From positions 33,956 to 97,955 of IMG/VR virus record IMGVR_UViG_3300027659_000017: a stretch of DNA of 64,000 nucleotides, one strand, 5' to 3'. The stretch comes from a virus. The position numbers and the translations under genes are program-made. Below are positions 41,601 to 52,500 of this stretch, piece by piece (the stretch's first letter is position 1; the number at the start of each line of letters is the position of its first letter). The notes beneath the pieces were generated by a model. It saw nothing but the letters and a program-made list of their open reading frames with translations, had not been told where the DNA came from and did not search any database.

Positions 41601-44600
41601 TACTCCTTTGTATGATTTACATCAGAAAATGATGAAGGATCAGATAGACTATGTGGTATTTGAATCAGGTTCTAAGATTGGTCATATTGGTACCGGGGAT
41701 GTTGTAATGAATGAAGATGGTACGTTTAACAAGAACTCAACGTTTACTGTTAATAGAATCTATGCTGACTATCTGAAAAACCAAACTGAAATAAATCCAT
41801 CTTACAAAGGTAAATCAATCTTCTCAACTCAGTTGCGTAAGTTGATCCTAGAAGGATTGTATGTTAAAGGTAAAATCACATCTGTAGAGTATCAAGATAT
41901 CACAGACAAGAGAGTTAAACAATATGTTGATCGTGTAGAGGAATACACTAATCTATTGAAGCTAGAACTTCTAGAAGAAATGGGTTATGAAGAAACTTCT
42001 CCCGGGGAATATAAACCTAAAGATAAGTCTAGCATTTCCAAGCTAGTGAATATGATTAGACAGAACCTTGAAAGAGAAGATCTTTTAAGTGATGATCTTA
42101 TTGAATTCATTGATACATATGATGAAAGTGGGGACTTAGTTCACGACCTTTCTTTCCATCCTGAGGCTGCTAAGATAGAGAAGTTATTGCTTTCCATGAT
42201 TAACAAGAGAGTAATCAAACAGAAAGTTGCCGGTGAGCCACTGATTCAAGTATCAGTTGGTATGTATGCTAATCAATTTACTGAACCAGATTTAAGAAAA
42301 GCAACTAAAGCTGAACTTAAAAAGTGGGCATCTAAGACATACTTGTTACCTACCTACAACAGGAAAGTAACTGACTTGGATGAACTCTATAAAGGTGCTA
42401 CTAAAGAACAACTACAATCTACACTAGCAGACAAGAAAAGAATCCTTTCAGAACATGGGGCTTACTGGACTGATAGACATAAAAAAGCTAGCAGAGATGA
42501 GATAAGTTATCTAGAAGATGTAATTGCTGGTAAAAAACCAAAGGTGACCCAAATGTCCAATGGATTTACTGCAGCTGCAAAGGTTATGATTGCAATGCAG
42601 GGGACTTACTATAACCTATTTAATTTAGAATATGAGAATGACGAAACAGTAGGTGTGTATGATGACAATGGTGTCTTAAATATGGATGAATCTTTAGCTA
42701 GATTAAATGAGAAGCTTAAAGATGATACATGGTTAGATAAGAATAATGGAGCTAACAGAAAAGCAATTACACTTGTGGGTGTTAGGATCCCGGTTCAGGG
42801 ACTTAACTCTATGGAATTTGCAGAGGTGTTTGAATTCTTACCACCACAAGCAGGTAACATCATCATACAACCAGCAGAGATTGTAGCCAAGTCAGGGGGT
42901 GACTTTGATATTGATAAGTTGACTATTTTCATGAACACATTAGATGAAGATGGTAAAGTCATTAAGAGAAGTTACAAGGACAATGAAGAGATTAAAAACT
43001 TGAGAGGTACTGCTGATTTTGCCAGTGCCGTGAAGAATCAAAAAGCAGCATTAGAAAATGAACTTATTGATGACATCAAGAATATTCTTGAATTGCCTGA
43101 TAACTATGCATCTTTGGTAATGCCAAATGGTACGTTTATCTTAAAAGAAATTGCAGATAAACTAGCATCAAAGGTTATGGAATATAACCCTAAGAAAAAT
43201 AAGATGACTGATGACACAGGGGAAATCAGTCCTACAAGAGTATTAGAAGCATTGTATAACGTATACAAACATGAGTCTAACATTGTAGGTAAGAAAACCC
43301 TTGGTCTTGGTGCCATTGAAAATACCTTCAATGTTATCCTGAATACTCTAGGGGCATACATGCCGGCAGAGTATACCATCAGTAAGGTTAATAGAGTAAG
43401 TAACATGAGATTGAGACATAACAAGATGACCACAAAAGATGGTACTGAAGTTATTTCTATGTCAGATCTCTATGATGTTGATGGAGTAAACAGGGTGGCC
43501 GATGTTATCTCTCAGATGATGAACGGATGGGTAGACGTTGAAAAGGATGCATGGATCTTCTTTATCCAGGGTAACTATGAGGTTGCTCCAACATTATTAT
43601 ATCTTGTTAAAGCTGGTGTACCTGTAGAAGAAGCAATTCTATTTGTATCTAATCCACTCGTTAGAGAATATGTATATGAGCAACGTCTTGCTAAATCTAC
43701 ATATGCTGATGTCTTAAAGAAAAAACCTAAAACTCCGGGTCTTGCAAAGTATTCTGCAGCATCTGCTGTAATTAAGAAGTTCTTTAACAAAGAAGAGCTA
43801 GCAGCTAATTCTAAGAATGACCAGAGATACTTAAAGGGACAAGAGTTACTAGAAAAGTATTTTGCTGATAGTAAAAATAAGAACTTTACATCTGAAGAGA
43901 TGTGGAAACTTGTTAATGATTCTGCTCCAGATGCCAAGACTGTTAAAGTTCTGGCAGATGCAACGATCACAGAAATGAAAACATTTGAAGGTAGTGAGGC
44001 TGCAAAGAGTGATATAGCAAAAGCTATGTTCTTGCACTATCTTGAACTGGAACAACAGATTTCAGGATACACTGCATTAAAGATGTCGTCTAATCCAGAT
44101 ACAAGTACTAAGTCTACACTATCTGATGTAGAGCAGACAGAAGCAAACATTGGGGAATTATTCTTTGATTCAAGAGTTCCATTGGAGATTGTTGAAGCTA
44201 TGATGGATGATTCTATCTTGAAGTCATTCTTTAATGGGCCCCTTGCACTGGCAGTTAGTAGACCTTTATTTAAATTAAGATACCACAGAATCATTAGTGA
44301 TTACTTGATTTCTAAAAAGAATCGGATTAGAAATGATCTTGAATTAACTTTCCCAGGTAAGAACATTGAAATGTTTAGTAATGTATTCCGTAATGATATT
44401 GTAAGTTTCATGCTTCAGAATGCTCTAAGAAAGTTTACTACTGAAGAAGGATTTATGTCTCTAGGTGTAGAGAACAAAGTTCCTGTATCACTTGCTAAAG
44501 AACTCAAGAGAGGTGCATTTGTTAAGGACGGTGTCATGTACATTGACCAGAAGCAACTTCAAAAAGAGTTTGATCAGAGAGCATGGTCCTATGATACTGA

Positions 44601-46515
44601 TGCAGAAAATAGTTATGAGGAAAGAGGATTGTATCCATTACATCCTGCAACGTTTATGAACAATGAAGAAACAAATTTCAATGAGTATCAAAGATTTGTT
44701 GTAGAACGTGAGTACCTCAGATTCATTAATCCACTTATAACAGAGTATGCTAATTCTGTAGAGTTTCAAACTGAGCTTACTAATACTAAAGAGCTGTCAC
44801 CAGAACTTAGTAATGAGAAAGCTGTAAGATATACATATGAAAAACTATTGGCCATCAAAGCCCTAGATAAGTCATATAACTTCTTTAATCTTTTTCAAGA
44901 CAGTGAGAATTCATTTGCAATCAGGTTCTCTAAAATGATTCAGACTTATCCTGACTTAGCTAAAAACTATCCTGTGGTAAGTAAGTTGAAGTTGGACTCT
45001 AGTAAAGATGACAGTGCATTTAGCATCTTGTTATCTGAGAAGAGTTTTAACAATGATTTATCTAATCTCTACACACAGAACTTAAAAGACTTATCTAACC
45101 CTACAGTTATAAAAGTTAAGGATCCTGCAGAGAATAAAAGAATCAGTGAGATGTTTACTTACTTAAACATGTATGCTTTCTTGCAGACTGGTTTGAATAA
45201 AACTAAGTTGAGCTTTACAAATGTGGTAGATTATACTCAGTTCTTATCTATAGTAGAAGAAGAATCTGACAAGTTCATAAATGCAATAGAACAATCAGAG
45301 TTTGCATTCCTAGATAAATTCTATGATCAGTTCCTTATCTTGAATAATAAAGATCTTACTCCTAACAAAGAAAGATTTAAAGATTACATATCTGGAATGG
45401 ACTATGAGAAGCCTGGAACAATTAAAGCAAAAGACACAACAGAGTCTCAGATAACTGATAAAAATTATACTAGACAAGATGTCCAAAAAAATCCAGATAC
45501 AGCTTATGTGTTTACTGAAAATACACATAGTATAACGGCATTTCCAGACAGACCTGGAGGTGGTTCTGCTATAATCAGAGGATTGAATAATGCATATGCT
45601 ATTGTAACTAAGAAGAAATATGATTATAATACCAAAGAGAACGTAGACTATTCTGATACAGAAGAAGACTTTCAAGAGTTTGTTAATGTAAATACTAGAC
45701 TTATTGATGAACTTAAAAACTCTGGTAAATCTAAAATTGTATTCCCTCAAGGTTTTGCAACAGATAAAGCTACGATGCCAACAAGATTTGCATTGTGGTT
45801 ACAAGAAGCTTTATTAGATAACTTTGGATTAGTAACAGAACTTGATTCTAAGAAGACGGGCTTAGTAAGTAAATCAGTACAATCTACTAAAGAAACTACT
45901 GTGGATCCTGCTAACATGGACACTCCTAACGAAGCAGTAAGATTTGGTTTAAAAAATACAGACCAAGATGCTATCTTATCCTATGATGATACTGAGGCAG
46001 AGAATAATTTCTACTACACTAACATAGCTAAGAATAACCCGGATGTAATCTTTGTATACAATAATACTGTCTTTGAGATTCTACCAGAACAAGTAGCTAA
46101 AGGTGTAAACCTTGGTGGTTCTTCTACATTTATGGATGAAGCACCAAGTATGTCTATTAATATGCCTACAGATTTAGCTGTTGGTATGTCAAATGGACAA
46201 GTAGTACAATTGGATCCTAGTAAGTACAATACTCTTAAAACCATTTGGGAAAAGAGAATGGATGCTATAGAACAACTAATCAGTAAAAATGGTAAAATTG
46301 CATTTCCTGAGTATGGTTTTGGAGATCCTAACACTCTGCCTCAAGAATTATTCGTATATTTAAGTAAAAGATTATTTGAAAGATTCCAATACATTAATCC
46401 TGGTTCTACTATGTATAATGAAGTCAGAGACATGGTAGCGGCAAGTCAAGGTATTTCAGATGATGAGATATTACTACAATTAGAATTAGAAGAAGATCCA
46501 TTTAAATGTTCATAA
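35644..46515 (+). CDS. Giant crAss-like single-chain RNA polymerase fusion
   Basis: A 3623-aa protein. The catalytic signature is RIPVQGLNS from R2381, then SGGDFDID with D2420, D2422 and D2424. This is the same order as R-x-P...DFDGD in the beta' double-psi barrel of cellular RNA polymerases, and the DFDID-type loop is known from the crAss-like phage phi14:2 virion RNA polymerase. Upstream, KFSLAPIIPG (K1972) and ESGSKIG (K2011) are candidates for the beta-like barrel lysines, giving the beta-then-beta' order of single-chain enzymes. Near residue 849 lies HEAWHGF with a following E-x-x-AEEFRAY, a zincin-like module, preceded by a Pro/Ala/Thr-rich linker (about 620-740). The C-terminus (about 3270-3600) holds two related copies of another domain. 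At 3623 aa it is far longer than the roughly 2200-aa phi14:2 enzyme, because of these extra modules. Probably packaged and injected to transcribe early genes (family knowledge plus inference). Confidence 0.85.
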   Translation: MACKLNKFQVEDLYTVLYAEISDRIKNPELPPIDINDLVKEAYNVVNTNTGDPVKAMYFAQAIPDVFQLVVQDEKANDYLVENDFDFNGLAKMRKAFADLIEVGKAVETPKKSKQEIDSEIKNVNRAKKDFAPQINEESFWSHNEDNGAKVAYPLVTSLQWAYAMNPESLTEEERNKLDPEKKLFFEVIKAIVELSKRRVGAEPLKYGDEVIALTAQLTRNIPRELLTRDSREHLDKYPDDNGIAVVISDTKGNPLYFKPDGTLTDNPEEGRIVYQYLRKVNLVDGKLLLSNRSNRHYNLVEPEAIATRQKNLIEQESNGKVKMTNQEYKELVASIRERQEREMNQLYQLRKLIEENDSNLQVILPILGGSFGIPVEAVKTMTIEQAGLTEKEVTGYTAITTGKDKGKQYLIVSRTKAGGLVVDQEIFLQRSDMYKELAEQIATVLTTKAKLKGRELTPDERKTYFEIFINNTLMKDPASGYKKNLPYNRDRIRTVVRIVNNKKTLFVELNGKEIPQDVLSTEEGRDLIINHLMSARPKDKVKNAFWPANIHYNNSLNGKVFTEYEIVGDKIVESTRKYFDFIKPLMKVEYPDETNAYENGINSYLAYAIPEGTVESKGIIPIGRPKPASSPTYSRVKQDKETTTPAPKRQSRPAPATTATAKTTEDSPYTTSMKQQIEAAGGKSENYKAGMKVKDLAEKVELTEEQIVEFRKNALDSVPAPTPAAKKPATPATEEEVKETNVQVNPATRINLIDDIINGSSNSAFYKKKGLDRSKLRSKYLDKVFTSKADRQSAETWWDKSPLNIKNGGFITLERITEIVNSDAFATWSGYGITLYEADGGTMVDVYHEAWHGFSQLLLTKDEKIKLYQEIQGLAKYKGKSFFDIEEDLAEEFRAYAKSKGKKETKGFLGKIFNKIYQFIKKMFGRTTKKQVATNLQDIDTVKELFDKLYRASENPEILSTLKPSMDNVMFGKLNRSKTINDDFTLEESKKIADAMDSMMAVIFQAHNRDFNTTAAALKLLKDPENKKDLYRDIYDRFERLRVAYAQQLEDNIDLVLDPEFSYNFELLEKITSNFGNLTGTLDGNDKNNVIAYHVEKSRFRVLRDQYVEIEDPSNIEKTNLFKLNDGGNSISAKELASEDTMMLLASIFKVTREDGQIVNNREGLFGLPELQDINVTWNRLAKILEGSFDEIDMYVRIHENSENYPELKQLETLLPNPFFTIESAMGMYNPLEFDAETNFWQDFKKPRVPFIQLNLNKETTREEGKTNVNFEARVAKANFDVYQVIQDWKSNLITADTSINPYIIKITDTGVNILDTEKIVKDFGVNGKFNYRLANEFLQAIGIVLDQSSSAIKQIINNREGEPFHSKFGVDRMYEVIKKVNSSKSPDAFKFKKDPLFYLINGLPKELRDSESQSEDIQGRIRALAGLQNAFSDSYSNFSVQTPEGNKVWEHMVDSTITRIVTAINYANNWQELTTAAADPNGVFKHMRWLNESNNTFSMFSKILNTIFDLDPMSATYGEKISKNKITLHNVGGTQLVSKKNEGGTSTASMDATSKYLQEIHTMLLNGVEEFMRHASKNTAMGLTMDGSIRTYNGKKDGKLYIDMESFLPYSDGEIKGYDIVEGYLAAEANRIVRFQQDLDKFKNFAGYNRKVKRKDGSKTQVMAGQAFTAFDDMLTQTTQKQIYDILDKVSKDNLADFNLMDELDNNPKLRNLIRADIQKYFEMDATENYKRLQKAKYVDQGLVERMRAGNEDLSQKDIEMSLMKAYTYNSFIHKMETVILAYGDLVQYNHAKEEFHKRNAGLASGGRGFRADKRAQLYISSLKNYYAEQQGHEVRNYDGTFQTAIIKEMQFNSVMYDEYREELEEAAYIRTKNKKLAKEMADKATGEYFSADKKQMKIADGQGMVSFETYRILKKLEGNWSDYQELLYRDVSMGKSIGVNDIIEFFPPYKLQHFGNIDSTGLPVTSFHKFSLAPIIPGVAKEGTPLYDLHQKMMKDQIDYVVFESGSKIGHIGTGDVVMNEDGTFNKNSTFTVNRIYADYLKNQTEINPSYKGKSIFSTQLRKLILEGLYVKGKITSVEYQDITDKRVKQYVDRVEEYTNLLKLELLEEMGYEETSPGEYKPKDKSSISKLVNMIRQNLEREDLLSDDLIEFIDTYDESGDLVHDLSFHPEAAKIEKLLLSMINKRVIKQKVAGEPLIQVSVGMYANQFTEPDLRKATKAELKKWASKTYLLPTYNRKVTDLDELYKGATKEQLQSTLADKKRILSEHGAYWTDRHKKASRDEISYLEDVIAGKKPKVTQMSNGFTAAAKVMIAMQGTYYNLFNLEYENDETVGVYDDNGVLNMDESLARLNEKLKDDTWLDKNNGANRKAITLVGVRIPVQGLNSMEFAEVFEFLPPQAGNIIIQPAEIVAKSGGDFDIDKLTIFMNTLDEDGKVIKRSYKDNEEIKNLRGTADFASAVKNQKAALENELIDDIKNILELPDNYASLVMPNGTFILKEIADKLASKVMEYNPKKNKMTDDTGEISPTRVLEALYNVYKHESNIVGKKTLGLGAIENTFNVILNTLGAYMPAEYTISKVNRVSNMRLRHNKMTTKDGTEVISMSDLYDVDGVNRVADVISQMMNGWVDVEKDAWIFFIQGNYEVAPTLLYLVKAGVPVEEAILFVSNPLVREYVYEQRLAKSTYADVLKKKPKTPGLAKYSAASAVIKKFFNKEELAANSKNDQRYLKGQELLEKYFADSKNKNFTSEEMWKLVNDSAPDAKTVKVLADATITEMKTFEGSEAAKSDIAKAMFLHYLELEQQISGYTALKMSSNPDTSTKSTLSDVEQTEANIGELFFDSRVPLEIVEAMMDDSILKSFFNGPLALAVSRPLFKLRYHRIISDYLISKKNRIRNDLELTFPGKNIEMFSNVFRNDIVSFMLQNALRKFTTEEGFMSLGVENKVPVSLAKELKRGAFVKDGVMYIDQKQLQKEFDQRAWSYDTDAENSYEERGLYPLHPATFMNNEETNFNEYQRFVVEREYLRFINPLITEYANSVEFQTELTNTKELSPELSNEKAVRYTYEKLLAIKALDKSYNFFNLFQDSENSFAIRFSKMIQTYPDLAKNYPVVSKLKLDSSKDDSAFSILLSEKSFNNDLSNLYTQNLKDLSNPTVIKVKDPAENKRISEMFTYLNMYAFLQTGLNKTKLSFTNVVDYTQFLSIVEEESDKFINAIEQSEFAFLDKFYDQFLILNNKDLTPNKERFKDYISGMDYEKPGTIKAKDTTESQITDKNYTRQDVQKNPDTAYVFTENTHSITAFPDRPGGGSAIIRGLNNAYAIVTKKKYDYNTKENVDYSDTEEDFQEFVNVNTRLIDELKNSGKSKIVFPQGFATDKATMPTRFALWLQEALLDNFGLVTELDSKKTGLVSKSVQSTKETTVDPANMDTPNEAVRFGLKNTDQDAILSYDDTEAENNFYYTNIAKNNPDVIFVYNNTVFEILPEQVAKGVNLGGSSTFMDEAPSMSINMPTDLAVGMSNGQVVQLDPSKYNTLKTIWEKRMDAIEQLISKNGKIAFPEYGFGDPNTLPQELFVYLSKRLFERFQYINPGSTMYNEVRDMVAASQGISDDEILLQLELEEDPFKCS

Positions 46516-46516
46516 T

Positions 46517-49500
46517 ATGGTTTGTCAGGTACAATTAAACTCAATAAAATACTTACAAGAACAAGGTGCAACAGATGATGTAAGAAAGATTATTGATGAG
46601 CAACTGTTTAATGAAATAAATGATAAGCTAACAGAACTTGCTGAGAAAAAGTATGGTCTAAGAACTGATGGTTCAAAACTGTTCAGTGTTAATATGTCTG
46701 AACATATTGATGCTGGACGTTCTACTTATTGGAGAGATGCAAAGTACAGAATACTGAGAGCTGAACCTAATACAAAACTCTTTGAGAAACTACAAGAGTT
46801 GTTTAATTCTCGACCTGATCAACCTATGATGATGAGAGATATTGCATCTAAATTAAATGTGATAACTCAAGATGATAAAAGTTATTATAGAGGTCAGATT
46901 GAAGAACCTACTATAGACAAAGATGGTAATCTTGTTTTATATGCAAGAGAAGATGAACTTTATAAAAGGGCAGGTTTAAAAAGTAAAGGTGTTTCAATGA
47001 CAGATAATTTACAATCTGCAATTGAATACGGAAATGGACAGTTAGATGTAGCATTAAATCTAGCTTCACAAAGTTATGACTCAGATACTGAGTCAGATAG
47101 ACTATTAGAAAATGGATATTATCTTATTCAGATACCTAAAAATGTATCTAATGAGATTGTTCAAGAGGCAGGAGAAGTTAAGGTTATTGGTGACAGAGTA
47201 GTTATACCAAAAGGTCAATACAAGATTGAACAGATAAATGATGAAAATGAATCTGCAAAATCTAAAATAGATCCTTCTCTTCAGGAAATCAATGGAGTTC
47301 TATTCATGGATGTCAAGTTAGATGAACTGCAGAATGAGAGATCCAGAGAGGTTGCTGATGTACTTGCTCAAAAACTTTCTCGTAGTATAGGTGTCAAGTT
47401 TGAGAATATCACACCAGAAGAAGCATCTAATATCTTAAAGAATAGAGCTGTTAAATATAATGGAGAACCTGCATTTTACTATGCCGGTACCATATATGTG
47501 GTTGGAGATAACGTCAATGTAAGAACTGTACTACATGAGTTTGCTCACCCACTTCTTCAAGGACTAAGAAAGAATAACAATATCCTATTCCAGAGTCTAT
47601 ACAATCAAGCTCTAGCTACTGAAGAGGGACAGGGTATCTTCTATTATGTAAAGACAATGTACCCTGAACTAGATGAGAATACAGATCTATTCAAGGAAGA
47701 GGTATTAGCATATACTTTACAGTTAAAAGCTCTTAACAAAGTCAACAAAGAAATTGAGACAGAGGGATACCAGAACTTTATAAATAAACTTCTTGCTGCA
47801 CTGAAACAATTGCTCAGAGGAATATTTGGTACTAAGGTAGACGTAGCCAAGTTAGATGTAGATACTACATTAGAGGAGATGGCTGATATGCTCTTGGATG
47901 CAGATTTTGAATTCAGTACTTTGAATGTTACAGAGGAAGACCTTGTGATGTTCTCCCGGAACGTTGTTGAAAGAGCTAAAGAGTTAGCAAGTTTCTCTAA
48001 TGCTGAGTCACAAATCAATGTTGTGAAGGAAATGTTTGAAACCAATAAAAGGATTCTAACAGAGGCTGAAAACTTTAAAGGGGACAAAGCATCTAAAAAA
48101 TTATTGAGAGAGACCTTATTTGAGAAAGGTACTAATAGATATCTCCGAGAAGTTGTAAGTACATTAAGAGACAACCTTAATACAAACACTGAAGGTTTTA
48201 CTGAAGATGAAATGATTCAGAATGCCATAGATGCAGCAAAAGATAACCTGGAGGTGGATCTACAAAGAGCTATTTCATTAGTAAATACATTAGATAATGT
48301 AAACAGCATGACAAAGAACATGCTTCTTGATGTATCTAGACTTAGTCAAACCAATATAAATAATAGAAGTACCATTGCTTTATTGATGTTATACAAACAG
48401 AATTCAAAAGCATGGTTAAAAATGGTGGAGTCTATTGATAAGTCTCTTTCAAGTAACGGTCAGATAGTAGAAAGTAATAATCCATTCTACCAAACCCTAA
48501 ATGAGATTGTACTGAACATCACTCGTATCAATACCAACATTGCAAACATTCTAAAGAATAATAATGTACAGTTCTATGTGGAGATAACAGGATACATGTC
48601 CAAATATGTTCAAGATAGACTGAAGGGTAATCTAGGTATTGCATTGAAGAAGACTTTCCCGGCTGACCAGTTGGAAAAAGAAGTGGATGACTTATATAAC
48701 AAAGTTGTACAACAATCACTTACTGATGCTGATATAGATGCATTGGTACAGAAAGGTGTTCCAGCTGACATCCTGAAAGGATTCTTAAAAGAATACAAAG
48801 ACTTAGTTGTTGATGAAGATAAAATTAGAGCTGCTCTAACAGGAGGGGCTCAAGATATTACCTGGTTTAATAGATGGTTAGAAAGCTATAGTTCAAGTAA
48901 TGATGTTATAGTAGGACCATTAGCAATGTTTATTCAGAATGAACGTACTCAGGTACAGAATCTTGTTTGGGATCAGTCTATGAAGTTCAGAAAAAAGTTA
49001 GAAGAACTTTTACCTAGAGTAGGATTTAGTAAACTGAATTCTATTCAACTGAGACAAAAGGTTGCTTTCAAGGATAAGATTATGTACTTTGATAAGGAGA
49101 CTGGTAAACCAATTGAGAGAGAGGTTTGGTCTTACTTGGATAAATACAAGGACTACAGATATCATTATGATTTATTAGAGTGGAACGTTGAAGAAGCAAA
49201 GAAGTCAGAAGATAAAGAAAAGATTGCTACTGCCATTATGGAGTTTGATGAGTTCAAACGGGACTATATGTGGCAGGAATATGTTCCTGAGTTCTATGAG
49301 AAGGATGACATCTTTAAGAAATCAGAGGTGGGTAGATTAGCATACTACGTCAGAAAACAAAAACTCAAAGCTTATAACAACCTACTTAACAGTATGGAGA
49401 ATGAGATGGAGAGATTTGAAAAGTATTCTACTACACAAGCTGCATTTAGAGAGTTCCAACAGTTGTATTCTTTGACTTATGAAGATGGTACTGCTAAGGT

Positions 49501-52500
49501 AGATGACCCAGAGAATGGTGTTTATGATTTGAGTATTGCACAAGTACTACAAGAACACAGAGCTGCCACACGAGGATTCTATGAGTGGAGACCAATTGAA
49601 GGATTGCTACAAAGTGCCTACAATGAATTTGTAGACTTATTAGAGACTAAGAAAATCTATCCGGGGTCTAAAGACTTTGAGGTTGAATTAGAAAAATGGA
49701 GAAGACAGAACCTAAGAATGGAGTATGATCCAGCCTTTTGGGAAAGTAGAAATGCATTGGTAAGTGAACTTAGAGAACTTCAAGCAAAAATGAATGAGGT
49801 TGCTAAGTCACAATATGATGTTGCCCAGGCATTCCAGACTATCAATGATCTCATTTATAGTTACCGGGATGAACAAGGTGAACCTGATAGTACTGCTATG
49901 GGTAAAACAAGACTTGAAAGAATCAGAGATATAGAACAGTCTATTGCTGATTTCAAGTTTAGGTTTGATATGTCCACTGGTTTATCTAAAGAAGACTCTG
50001 AAGAGTTGAAAGCACTATCAGAGAAAGCAAGAAAGGGACTATTGCAAGCAGGTACACCGGAGTCTAAAAGATACATGTACCTGTTAAAGATGCAGGATGT
50101 AGAAGGTATAAATCCAGAAGATGCTTCAAGAATCCAGGATATATTCTCTGAACTCTCTGACTTATCTATGAATATACCTACTGTATATTATTTAGAGACA
50201 TTGAATTACAATCTATCTAAGCAGAACATTCATGAACTAGAAGAAGATGAGATTGATGATTTTATAAATTCAGAAGAGTTTCAGGAAATCTTAGATGCTG
50301 ATGAAAGCTTTAGAGACTGGTTTGAAATGAACCACATTGTTATACAGTCTTATGATAAAACTCTAAAAACTTACGTTTCTAAGTACAAAAGAACTAAGGC
50401 CAATACAGTTGCAATTCCAAGAGATGAGAAGCATATCAAGTTTACTAAAATTCTTGATAGAAATGGTGACGAGGTAATCCTAATGGGTGCACCTAATGCC
50501 AGACACTCTAGATATGAAGTGAAGGATCAGTATAGAACTATTCCATTTGGTGCTAGCAAAGAAGACTATGTAGGTAAATTCATTGACAATAAGAATCAAT
50601 GGTTGCCTAGAATGTATGATCCTAATGACAGATATAGTGCCCGGGATAAAAGATTCATGAATGAGAGGTACTTTGAAATGCAAGCTGCCAATAGTCCAGA
50701 GTTTAAATTACTAGAGGCTATTAAAGAATATCACCTAGAGAATCAAAAGGGTCAAAGTAACTATAGTAAGTTGTATAATGACATGCCTAGATATGCTCTC
50801 AAAAAAGGAGACATATATCAGGCTATGCAGAAAGGTGCCTATGGTCAGAGGTTCTCTGAATTAGGGAAGAATGTTAAGGAGTGGTATAACCAAGCTCTTG
50901 GTAAATCTGTGATGGATGCTGAGAATGACTTGAACTACAACCCAGAAAACAACCTTGTAAATACAGATTTGGATGGTAATCAAATATCATACATCCCTGT
51001 ATCAGGTATCTATAACCTTGATATTGATGTACAAGATGCTGATGTATTCCAAGGTCTATTCAGATATGCTCTTTCTATTCAGACACAAGGGAAACTTCTA
51101 GAGAGTTTACCTCTTGTTCAAAGTATCTTGGATACATTAGAGGATCCCAACAATGCTCCTAAAGAATTAGAAAAGTTTGATAAGAACATCTATAACCTTA
51201 AAGGAACGTTGTCATTAGCTAAGAAGAAGTTTGCTACTAACAACAGACTTGGTCAGGTAAAAGCTTTGATTGAAAGAGAGTACTACGGTAAGATGGTTGA
51301 GGGGATTGAGGAAACTCACCCTGGATTTGGTAAGTGGATTAACCAACTTCAAGGTTTATCTGCTATGGGTTCATTAGCTATCAACATTTCTTCTGACTGG
51401 AAGAATAAGTATGGAGCATATGTACAGTTGATAATTGAAGGTTCAGGTGCTGAGTTCATCAATCTTAAAGATATTGCATTAGCAAGACCATGGGCAGAGA
51501 AAGCCATGTTAGAGTGGAGTACAAAAGGTATCTATCAAACGGGACCTGGAGCAGTATCTACACAATTGATTCAGATGTTTGACCCTACATTCAAATTCAA
51601 AGATCAATTTGGTAGAGAGGTTGAGAGATCCATGGTAAAGGACTTGGTCAATATGGAGTGGATGTACATGCACCGTAAGTTTGGTGAGATGCAGGTTGCT
51701 GTTTCATTGTTTGGTGCCTTTATGTATGGTCAGAAAGTAGACCAGATTCTTAGTGATGGTACTAAGAAGTCAATGAGATATCTTGAAGCATGGGAAAAAG
51801 ATGCTGATGGTATAGTCAGATTGAAAAAAGGGGTACACCCTGGTTGGAGTAATCTTCCAGTTTACCATGAGTATGTTAAAGGAGAAACTTTAGAACAAAT
51901 TGCTAAACAGTACTCTATTCCTGTAGAAGAACTAAAAGCTAAGAACAGAATCAAATCTGAAGTGCAGCTTGAAGATGGTCAAGAGATTGTTATAGCCAAG
52001 TCAGAGTTATTCATGGGTCTCAAGAACAGAATTCAAGGGACATCAAGAAAATTATTTGGTGCCTATGATGACATGGGTCAAGCTGAAGGTAATAAATTAC
52101 TACTCTATAGAATGTTCTTCTTTATGAGAAAGTGGTTTACACCAATGTTGATGAATAGATTTGGTTTTGATTCTAAGACTTTGACCTGGACCAGAGGTGG
52201 AGAAAGATATGATTGGGCAACAGGTTCTTACGGTAAAGGTTTCTACATCACAGCCTTCCAAGCAATGTTGAAGACAATGAAATCAGGTTTCAAAAACTAT
52301 AGCTACCTGACTGACCAAGAAAAGTCTGCTGTTAGAAAACTATCTTCTGAAGCTTTCTTTGCAATTGGACTTGCATTACTAGGTCTGATGGTATTTGGAT
52401 TTGACCCAGATGATGATGAGAAATGGAAAAAACTAAGAGCAAAATCTGGAGCCCTCAGTGAAGATACTTTCAATACATATGGATTCATGTCTAATCACAT

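Noticed and set aside
47644-48189. 181-aa minus-strand frame opposite the 2113-aa gene
   Set aside because: Ser/Leu/Asn-rich antisense of a charged helical region; no coding signature of its own.
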